Shown in pieces: positions 23,650 through 30,999 of a DNA stretch of 45,525 nucleotides. The notes under the pieces were generated by a model. It saw only the letters and a list, made by a program, of their open reading frames with translations, made no database searches and was not told the origin of the DNA. Source of the stretch: Selaginella moellendorffii (Eukaryota > Streptophyta > Lycopodiopsida > Selaginellales > Selaginellaceae); assembly GCF_000143415.4 (NCBI RefSeq), contig NW_003314351.1:603718-649242 (forward strand). The letters run 5' to 3'. Made by a program: the position numbers and the translations under genes. Positions within the stretch are counted from its first letter, which is position 1. Every line of letters begins with the position of its first letter.

Positions 23650-24432
23650 GGAAATGAGGTGGTGCTACAGCCAACATGCCCAAGAAAATTCATGGGAGAT
23701 GGAATCACTGCACCAGCCCTCAAGAGGACAATCAGGTAGATCACCAGTCCAGATCACAAAGCACCCACCGCAACATCAAAGGTATAATTACAAGCTACAA
23801 ACCAAGTAAAAGCTAGAAAATTTTGTGTTTGTATTCATGATGGATTTCTAAGAAAAGTTTGCATATATAGCCTCAGTTTCAGTTCAAAATTCTCATTTGT
23901 TTGCAAGTTAGAGTCTTGGGGATGCTATGGTGAGCTAAAATCTTCATTTCATTCAAGCTAAAAAAATTTTTTTTAGGAAACTCAAATGGACTTGGAACTC
24001 ATGCAAACTCTAGAGGTAAGTGTTTAAGAAATTAGATTGTGCTTCTAGAAACATATCTAGTGTAGTCTATGCAGAAATCACTTGCTTAACAAAGTGTTCC
24101 ACCACCAGGACTTCTCTAAGTCCACAAGATTTATCTAATGTGAGTTTTTCAAGTTTATGTTTTACTGTTTGCAATCCAATTGGCTTTGGTTCTTTCCTCA
24201 TCCATAGTTACATTTCAACAGCAAGGAATATATAGGCTGCCTCAACACCTCTACTTTCAAGCTCTCAAATCTAGGCTGGTACATATTAAGTGACAAATGC
24301 ATCACTCGGAATTTGGATCACAAGGAGCTCTATAATAAAATAGATCAACACATTCTAAAGAGTAGAATTGCAAATCCAAGATTTGCTGCTTCCAATAAGC
24401 ACAATACAAACAATGAGCACCAATACCATAGT
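23650..24432. other. AT-rich stretch without recognised features
   Basis: No open frame above about 71 codons, no repeat from elsewhere in the window and no RNA gene was recognised between the hairpins and the LTR II fragment. Confidence 0.5.
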
Positions 24433-24704
24433 TTTGTCTCCCAAGGACTACGCCATTTGTCCTTGAGTGGTCATCTCATAACCACACCTTAGCATCCTTG
24501 GGATGCTCGAAGACATAGGGAACACCCTTCCTTAATATATCTTCTTCAGTACCCACCAAATCCCTCTTCATCCATGGTAATGCTTGCTAACATCGCCAAC
24601 CGGTCAGAACCTGAAGGCCCAACCACTAAGTCCTATCGACCTCAAGGGACTTCCTCACTATGTGACCATATCTTTAGTCACTACACAAGAGGACTGCTCC
24701 TCTT
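24433..24704 (-). repeat. LTR of element II-d, left part
   Basis: This matches LTR II from about 10485 to 10757 and is interrupted at 24704 by the DNA transposon. The LTR resumes at 33558. The first 280 bases of the LTR, including TGTAAGCG, are missing. Confidence 0.8.
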
Positions 24705-24728
24705 AAGCTCTATTTCGTTAAAGTGGGA
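24705..24728. repeat. Left terminal inverted repeat of the DNA transposon
   Basis: This 24-bp repeat (AAGCTCTATTTCG...) is identical to the reverse complement of 33534-33557. A minus-strand AATAAA overlaps its inner edge (24729-24734) and could serve as the polyadenylation signal of the transposase gene. Confidence 0.95.
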
Positions 24729-25515
24729 TTTATTCAGTAAAATGGGACTAGGTACAAATTTTCAAGTATTTGAAAATGATGTGAAATTATATGTTTTTTG
24801 TCCAGGGGCTAGACATATCTGGGGCAAGGTGACTAGTGCGGTGACTTTGTGTCCAGATTGAGTCCATCTGGTTGTATAATAAATCTCATTGTCAAGGTGA
24901 ACAAGCCGAATCTGAAGCTAAAGAAGAGCGATGGATATATATCGTATATCCGGAACTTGGCTTGAACCACTCCACAGTTACATTGAAGGAGTTAGTTTCC
25001 GCGTCCTCCTTTGCATCAGTGATGCAGCGCCCCACCCATATCATTTGTTTTTTATTACTGGGTTTGACAAGCACGACCATTCCTTTGCAGACCTGTACTA
25101 GATTGAATGCTGAATCCGGCTTCTTGTTCCTCGGCCCACAATAGTGATCCTCAACATCGTTATCTGTCACTGCATTTCCAGAGGACATTGTTCCGCTATT
25201 ATCTGGTGCTCTGGGTTCTGGCCAAAAGGACTCTTCCAATTCTTCATATACAACCGGCCCATTTTGGATAGCAGATATAATCTTCTCCCAGTATTCAAGC
25301 AAAGGCTTGCACCTCTGAAAATAGGATTCTCCACCAAACACCAACCCCCTCTTCCAGAAGGCAATATGCTGTCTAATCCCGGCCACTATACTTTCCTGGT
25401 CTTTGAGTCCATCCGGGTGCATCGGCCGTGGGGAACCCTGAGGAATCATAGGTTCCCCAGTTATGGGATCTCTCTTGAAGAGTTCAATGCCGTCCACTGG
25501 CAGCCACACTGTGTC

Positions 25516-25518
25516 TCA
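25516..25518 (-). other. In-frame UGA in the transposase-like gene
   Basis: The reading is VMRYKMRE, UGA, then DTVWLPVDGIELF in the same frame. The downstream part has no further stop for about 207 codons and looks like the family's usual C-terminal region. No GT-AG intron that would remove the codon and keep frame was found. Confidence 0.85.
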
Positions 25519-26013
25519 TTCTCTCATCTTGTACCTCATCACTGGAGCACCGTCACGCATGCTGAAATGAAACTGAAGAGGCTTGGAGTGGCCAATCAGC
25601 GTTTCAGATCCGTCCCTGATGTAGCCTCTTACAAACCCCTTAAAGTCTTGAACCTCTGTCACAAGTGCAGCTTCAACAGTGCCTTTGATGCAATTTTGGA
25701 ATTCATCGTAGAGTTGTGGGAGGGTGAGGACATTGGATCGCCGGAGGGACTCTACCAGGTGACTGAACATGGCATCGACGTCTTCATGAGTGTGCCCAAC
25801 CATGAGAAAGCCAAGTGTAACCGTTTCAAATATGCCTTTGGCAACAAGCATCGCCAAGTACGCGAAGATGTACATGTTTTTGTTCTCACTGCCAGCATTG
25901 TCTGTTTGGAGTAGAAGATGGGGTGGAAGGCCACATTGGCCGCAAGAACTTCCTTGAGATTCTGCTTCATTTGGATGAGGTTGTGCATTCACCAGGCGAC
26001 CAGCCTCGTCGGA

Positions 26014-26035
26014 ATGGCATGAGGCCTCACGTGAT
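26014..26035. repeat. 22-bp GGCC palindrome, copy 1 (in transposase frame)
   Basis: ATGGCATGAGGCC with TCACGTGAT forms a near-perfect dyad. It is translated in frame as part of LSREASCHSDEAGR (residues 600-613). Confidence 0.85.
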
Positions 26036-26070
26036 AACCCTACAATCTGACGGCCAACATATTCACTGGG

Positions 26071-26092
26071 ATGACATGGGGCCCCACGTGAT
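26071..26092. repeat. 22-bp GGCC palindrome, copy 2 (in transposase frame)
   Basis: ATGACATGGGGCC with CCACGTGAT lies 57 bp from copy 1. It is translated in frame within VSRGAPCHPSEYVGR (581-595). The two peptides look like a local duplication. Confidence 0.85.
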
Positions 26093-27916
26093 ACTGCAAG
26101 CCTTTGCTCCTCCTCCAGTTGAACCCTGTATGGGGTTCGATCGACAAGGGCCTTATGCAAGGGTTGGCCGTTCAGCTCAGTCTGCGCACTTTGCAGAGAC
26201 CTTAAGTGTTTTGCTAGGGACGCAATCATCATGTTTGCACCCCCGCCACCCCATAAAGGTACAAAGAAGTTCCCATAGTTCTGGGCACCATGCCCATGAG
26301 CAATTATGCCAAACAGAGACACAGGCAGCTGCATGGATGAAGAGATTGCCTTGGGGGCAAGATTGAGTCGAGGTAAGCACGTCTTTTTCTGGTCCATTTT
26401 GTTGTGGATGATGCAGAGGTAAGAGTCAGGTCTCTCCATGGAGAGAATCCTGTTATGATAATATGCAGTCCTGCAGCTTCTCTGCTCGATGTTGTGGTCG
26501 AGCCGCCTTCTAACCAACGTCTCTCGCTCTTGAGCGATGCAAGAATTCTTCGACAAAGCCATTTTGATAGTAGTGCACTCGTCACACTTTGAAAAGCTGG
26601 AGTACTTTCCTATACTCACATCCCTGAACCTGTTGCTCCACAATCTACTAAATCTAGATTGGCTCAGCTTCCTGTAGCCATTACTCTGGAGTTCCCGATT
26701 CACATCTTCCAATATGGCCCCCTTGGTATACATGGAAGGGAGAACTCGTTGGGTGTCTCGTGTTCCATCTTCCAAAAGGCGGGTTTTATGTGGTTGCTGC
26801 TCGCTACATGTCTCGACAAACCTCTTGAAGATTGCCTCTCCATATATAACATGACCCCTGGTTTTGTGTGTACTATCGTTCCCATGGACTGCCTGTTGAA
26901 CCCTTTGTTCCTCGAACTCAGTTTTGATTCTGTAGAATGTGGTTCGAGGGACTCCATAAATGATTCTCCATACCTTCATGCAAACCAAACCCCTCTGGAA
27001 GACCATGCCCCCCACCTGATGTTCTGAAGCATCAACAGATGACCGTAATGCCTCATATACAAAATTGGGAGCTGCCTTCCAGGACAATGTCTTGTATCTT
27101 GCTCTCTCCTCTTCAATAGCATCCCAATCAGCATGTTGACAGCACCTCCTCTTGCAACAAGCAACTGTCGAGACCATTCGAACCTCCATCGCCATTTTCT
27201 GCCTTTTCGGTTCGTTGCTCAAATCCCTTTGGCTGCGCTTTAGGAAGGTGTACTTTCTTTTCCCATGAAGAGATGTTCTGTCATCAGTTGTAGTGGTGTT
27301 TGATTGTGAATCCTTCACATTCTCAAACACTAAGTGCCTCAATTTCCACCGCACAATGCTTCCAATAGTCAGAATGTTTTCTTCTGTGTCAACAACCTCT
27401 AAAATCGCAACTCCAATATCATCCCAGCCCAATTCTTGATTAGCAACCGCATCTCTTGGATCGACAACTGTGGCTAAGCCCTCAGCTACCACCTCCCCCT
27501 CGGGGTTGTTTAGAAACACCTTTGCCTGAATCCATGTAGCACGGTTCTTAAGATCCATGGAGGGAACATGCGTCGCACTTGCGCTGTCCCCAACATCTGC
27601 TTTCTTCTGAAGATTTTTCAAGGCAACAACAACATTTACCCCGACGACCATCTCTCCTCGTTCAATAGCGACCACATTCCTATCGAAGACAGTCTCTACT
27701 GATATAGCAGCATTGCCTTCCCCAAGCCTTTGACAGTGTATAACAAAGTTCCGATCCATAGACACAAGGGTCTCTTTTGCAACTCTCTTCCCACCATTCA
27801 AAATGTAAACCTTTTCCCCAACCTTGAAGGCCATTCTGAAAGTGCAAAAAAGAAGTTAAGACCATAAAAAAAATGATTGGAGAATGGCCTAAATCATAAC
27901 ATACCAAACAACCTCA

Positions 27917-27938
27917 ATAGCATGAGGCCACATGCCAT
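27917..27938. repeat. 22-bp GGCC palindrome, copy 3 (5'-UTR intron)
   Basis: ATAGCATGAGGCC plus ACATGCCAT, inside the intron of the transposase-like gene. Confidence 0.9.
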
Positions 27939-28075
27939 TATTCAAACATGCTATTAACACCCACGTGAAATTTCGCATTCACAAAATTGGCATGCCATCT
28001 TGATATACACACAGCTGTAGGCAAGTAAAAAACATACATGACAATATGCTAGCCATGAAATTGCAAGGGCCCAAG

Positions 28076-28097
28076 ATGGCATGTGGCCTCATGCCAT
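28076..28097. repeat. 22-bp GGCC palindrome, copy 4 (5'-UTR intron)
   Basis: ATGGCATGTGGCC plus TCATGCCAT, about 40 bases from the donor of the same intron. Confidence 0.9.
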
Positions 28098-28136
28098 TTC
28101 CAAATGTGGTCCTAAGCCATTCCCTGGTGAACATAC

Positions 28137-28404
28137 CAGGAAGCACAAGTGCCGAATATCAAGAGGAAGCGGTAGCCACACCAAAGACAGTGCCGCTCGC
28201 AACACCGCAACTACTCGTAGCGCCGCTCGCAACACCGCAACTGCTCGTAGCGCCGCTCGCACAAACTGCCACTCGCATAAACTGCCGCTCACAATGGCGC
28301 TTGCAATGCCGCAACCGCTCGTAGACGTATAAACCACAGCTTACAACGCCGCTTACACAAGCAGTGCTCACTGCGCTCAGCGGAACCAAGAACACAGCGC
28401 ACAA
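28137..28404 (-). promoter_or_regulatory. CpG-rich leader/promoter region of the transposase-like gene
   Basis: Just upstream of the intron lies a CG-rich tandem array (units of about 30 bp around GCCGCTCGCAACACCGCAAC at 28190-28255, then shorter degenerate units to 28345). A comparable CG-rich array lies upstream of the other gene (30640-30960). Their symmetric positions suggest the start regions of two divergent transcripts. Confidence 0.4.
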
Positions 28405-28445
28405 AAATGATAGACCTAGGAATGAGTTCGAGAATTCAAAAATAA

Positions 28446-28660
28446 CACACGCTTGAACGTCACATCAAATCCTCTGACAAACCAGATCTTATGATTCCTC
28501 TGACAAATTTCAAACTGAGTAGCTTCTAGACTTTGCTGTCGGACGTTGAACTTGGTCACATCATGTCCTTGCCTTGATCCAGCTGTGCCATATCAGTGAT
28601 TCGAACTTTGCCATGCCATGTCAGCGATCCGCGCCAAGATTATTCGCCGTGTAAAGGAAT
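28446..28660. repeat. Direct repeat a, first copy (second copy 29719-29926)
   Basis: About 210 bp beginning GCTTGAACGTCACATCAAAT are repeated almost exactly at 29719-29926. A shorter module (about 28738-28780, AAAATTGCATGAGCCC) precedes the second copy as well. The repeats belong to the non-coding middle of the DNA transposon. Confidence 0.9.
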
Positions 28661-28687
28661 AATTATGCTGTGTGTGTACGTCCATTT

Positions 28688-28712
28688 ATGGCAATATAAG
28701 GCCACACGCCAT
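28688..28712. repeat. GGCC palindrome, copy 5 (degenerate, 25 bp)
   Basis: ATGGCAATATAAGGCC plus ACACGCCAT has three extra bases in the left arm. It lies in the intergenic middle of the transposon. Confidence 0.6.
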
Positions 28713-29049
28713 TCAAAGAATAATGCTAGTCAAGCATTTTTTGGTGCATTTTTGGGTTCAAAATTGCATGAGCCCACACGCTATAAAGTTTACCTGTACC
28801 AAAAATAAAAACAACTTTATTTACTTGGGAATTTAAGTGGTTGAGGCATTTTTAAACTTACAAACACATGCCCTACTTACATTCCTTTGGTTGCTTAAAA
28901 TTCAAAAATATTATAAACCTTTCTTTTTGCATTTTCAATGTTTTCAATTATGGTTTTTGATTTTCGCAGGACCAGCCTAGTAATCTATTTGCATCCCGTC
29001 ATGTTTATAGCTAGCTTTCGTTTGTCCCCTTCGCTAGCCTGAGATACAT

Positions 29050-29522
29050 CTGCTCGGCATCTGCCTCTTACAGCATTTGCCCAGAAAGGGCATCTTTCTT
29101 CACGCAGCATTTGCCACATGTTTAGGGTTTAGGGTTTAGGGTTTAGGGTTTAGCAATTCAGTAGCTTGATAAACATGCAAATACAGAACTTGATGCAAAA
29201 TCCTTTGATATGTCACAATGCCCTTAGGACCATAAACACATTTCAATAGAGAGGGTCCTTTCATTTCATAACTCCTTACGTAGATCTTGGTGAAACCAGA
29301 GTTAGTGAAGTTGGTTTCTTGTGATCCTGCATCTGATTGTCATGTCCCTTTGCAGTGTCGATGGAAAGGTCAATGCACACCAAACTGTAGAATCTTGGAG
29401 CAAAATAACGGTCGGATCTATAGCAAATGCCCCTGAAACATTGTAAGGCTTGTGTGGTCTCATGTGGTGTCCGATCGAGATGCTTCTTTGCAGGGTCATC
29501 AAGAAAGACATTGTATACCATT
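29050..29522. repeat. Direct repeat b, first copy (second copy 29927-30393)
   Basis: About 470 bp beginning TGCTCGGCATCTGCC are repeated at 29927-30393 with only a few substitutions; the second copy has one fewer TTTAGGG unit. In the second set, repeats a and b are fused directly (29926/29927), whereas in the first they are separated by about 390 bp. This implies a tandem duplication followed by a deletion. Confidence 0.9.
29121..29153 (+). repeat. Telomere-like TTTAGGG repeats
   Basis: Four complete TTTAGGG units and a partial one lie inside direct repeat b. The second copy of the repeat (29998-30023) has three plus a partial. TTTAGGG is the common plant telomere unit. These short runs are interstitial and are not a chromosome end. 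Confidence 0.9.
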
Positions 29523-29626
29523 CTGTAAAATTTAGTTGCGATCTAACGGTTGGATCTCCAGAAAACTCAAAAAAATCTCGCGTGTGTCAGAATATTCTAG
29601 GAATATACTCCTATGTGCCCCTGAAA

Positions 29627-29648
29627 ATGGCATGCGGCCCCATGCCAT
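29627..29648. repeat. 22-bp GGCC palindrome, copy 6 (intergenic)
   Basis: ATGGCATGCGGCC plus CCATGCCAT, between the direct repeats. Confidence 0.9.
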
Positions 29649-30460
29649 TCAAGAGATAACGCCAGATGACGCCGAGCATTTTTTGGTGCATTTTTTGGGA
29701 TCAAAATTGCATGAGCCCACACGCTTGAACGTCACATCAAATCCTCTAACAAACCAGATCTTATAATTCCTCTGACAAATTTCAAACTGAGTAGCTTCTA
29801 GACTTTGCTGTCGGACGTTGAACTTTGTCACATCATGTCCTTGCCTGGATCCAGCTGTGCCATGTCAGTGAGTCGAACTTTGCCATGCCATGTCAGCGAT
29901 CCGCGCCAAGATTATTCGCCGTGTAACTGCTCGGCATCTGCCTCTTACAGCATTTGCCCAGAAAGGGCATCTTTCTTCACGCAGCATTTGCCACATGTTT
30001 AGGGTTTAGGGTTTAGGGTTTAGCAATTCAGTAGCTTGATAAACATGCAAATACAGAACTTGATGCAAAATCCTTTGATATGTCACAATGCCCCTAGGAC
30101 CATAAACACATTTCAATAGAGAGGGTCCTTTCATTTCATAACTCCTTACGTAGATCTTGGTGAAACCAGAGTTAGTGAAGTTGGTTTTTTGTGATCCTGC
30201 ATCTGATTGTGATGTCCCTTTGCAGTGTCGATGGAAAGGTTAATGCACACCAAACTGTAGAATCTTGGAGCAAAATAACGGTCGGATCTATGGCAAATGC
30301 CCCTGAAACATTGTAAGGCTCGTGTGGTCTCATATGGTGTCCGATCGAGATGCTTTTTTGCAGGGTCATCAAGAAGGACATTGTATACCATTCTTTATTT
30401 AGCTGAACATCTGGCAGTTTTGGAAATACAAGATGCTTTGGAATATCCAATCATGCATGG

Positions 30461-30468
30461 TATAAATA
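30461..30468 (+). promoter_or_regulatory. Candidate TATA box for the ParB-like gene
   Basis: TATAAATA lies in GGTATAAATATAGCAAGG, upstream of the plus-strand gene. It is followed by two copies of TTTTGGATTTCACGTGCATG (from about 30495 and 30548) and two of GGAATGATGACGTTG (about 30526 and 30613), carrying ACGT and CATGCA motifs. A long leader would be needed to reach the first exon. Confidence 0.35.
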
Positions 30469-30639
30469 TAGCAAGGGTATTAAATGATGATCTTTCTTTT
30501 GGATTTCACGTGCATGCAGTCCAAGGAATGATGACGTTGTGGATTTCTTTTGGATTTCACGTGCATGCATGCGCACGGCGATCCAGAAATTAATGGTGCC
30601 GCCCAAGTCCGAGGAATGATGACGTTGCGGGATTACCAA

Positions 30640-30960
30640 CCGTTGTGACATTTCGCGCGTGTGAGGTTAGGTTTTGCATTTTGCTTCGTACTCGCGTTCG
30701 CACACTCGCGCTCACATTGCGTTCGCACACTCGCACTCGCATCGCGCTCCCACTCGCGATCACGCTCACATTCGCGCTCATCTACCTTCTCTACAGGTTT
30801 CTCGTGTGTATCGGCGTCCACTCGCGCTTGCATCACACTCGCGCTCGCATCGCGCTCGTGTGCATCGGCGTCCACTTCAAGACACACCCAGTTTGTAACT
30901 TCGCCGCCAACTCCACCGCCCACTCCGCCACCCACACGTAGCCCACTTGGCGTCCCGGGA
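30640..30960 (+). promoter_or_regulatory. CpG-rich degenerate repeat upstream of the ParB-like gene
   Basis: Degenerate units around CACTCGCGCTCGCATCG fill 30690-30860, with a repeated CATCGGCGTCCACT-like piece. The region is much richer in CpG than the rest of the transposon, resembling an unmethylated start region or leader. Long open frames here are explained by the repeat. Confidence 0.4.
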
Positions 30961-30999
30961 GATTTCAGCGCCACTCTTCAACTGTAAGTGGCAGAGTAG

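Larger units (their letters stand above)
24892..27834 (-). pseudogene. Transposase-like protein (VGHTHED family), one in-frame UGA
   Basis: A single minus-strand frame codes for 772 residues, a UGA (25516-25518) and about 207 more residues in the same frame. Visible landmarks are a basic nuclear-type stretch near 192-213, a cysteine cluster CCKRRCCQ (226-233), KCDEC (416-420), HNKMDQKKT (477-485), AHGHG (512-516), TDNAGSENKN (643-652) and VGHTHEDVD (679-687). The C-terminal part after the UGA has IWVGRC and VEWFKPSSG. This order is what I know from a widespread eukaryotic family of RNase H-fold, transposase-like proteins (I believe DUF7869 in Pfam); plant members usually read HDKMDH at the first site, so N478 may replace a catalytic Asp here. 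It is probably the element's transposase. The lone UGA could be a decayed CGA (CpG to TpG); readthrough is possible. A 5'-UTR intron ends one base before the ATG. Confidence 0.8.
27836..28136 (-). other. 5'-UTR intron of the transposase-like gene
   Basis: On the minus strand the donor is CTG|GTATGT (28136) and the acceptor is TTTTTTGCACTTTCAG (27836), followed by A and the start codon. The acceptor has a strong pyrimidine tract. The 301-base intron contains two of the 22-bp palindromes (27917-27938 and 28076-28097). Predicted from splice signals only. Confidence 0.6.

Noticed and set aside
26071-26099. 29-nt and 34-nt introns exactly around the two in-frame palindromes
   Set aside because: They begin with GT and end with AG, but are far too short for plant introns, and removing them creates a stop directly afterwards.
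29121-30023. Chromosome end or telomere-fusion site at the TTTAGGG runs
   Set aside because: The runs are three to four units long, lie inside duplicated transposon DNA and have the same orientation.
30645-30987. Overlapping 75-115 codon frames in the CG-rich repeat
   Set aside because: They are rich in repeated dipeptides from the degenerate unit and exist on both strands; a leader or promoter is more likely.
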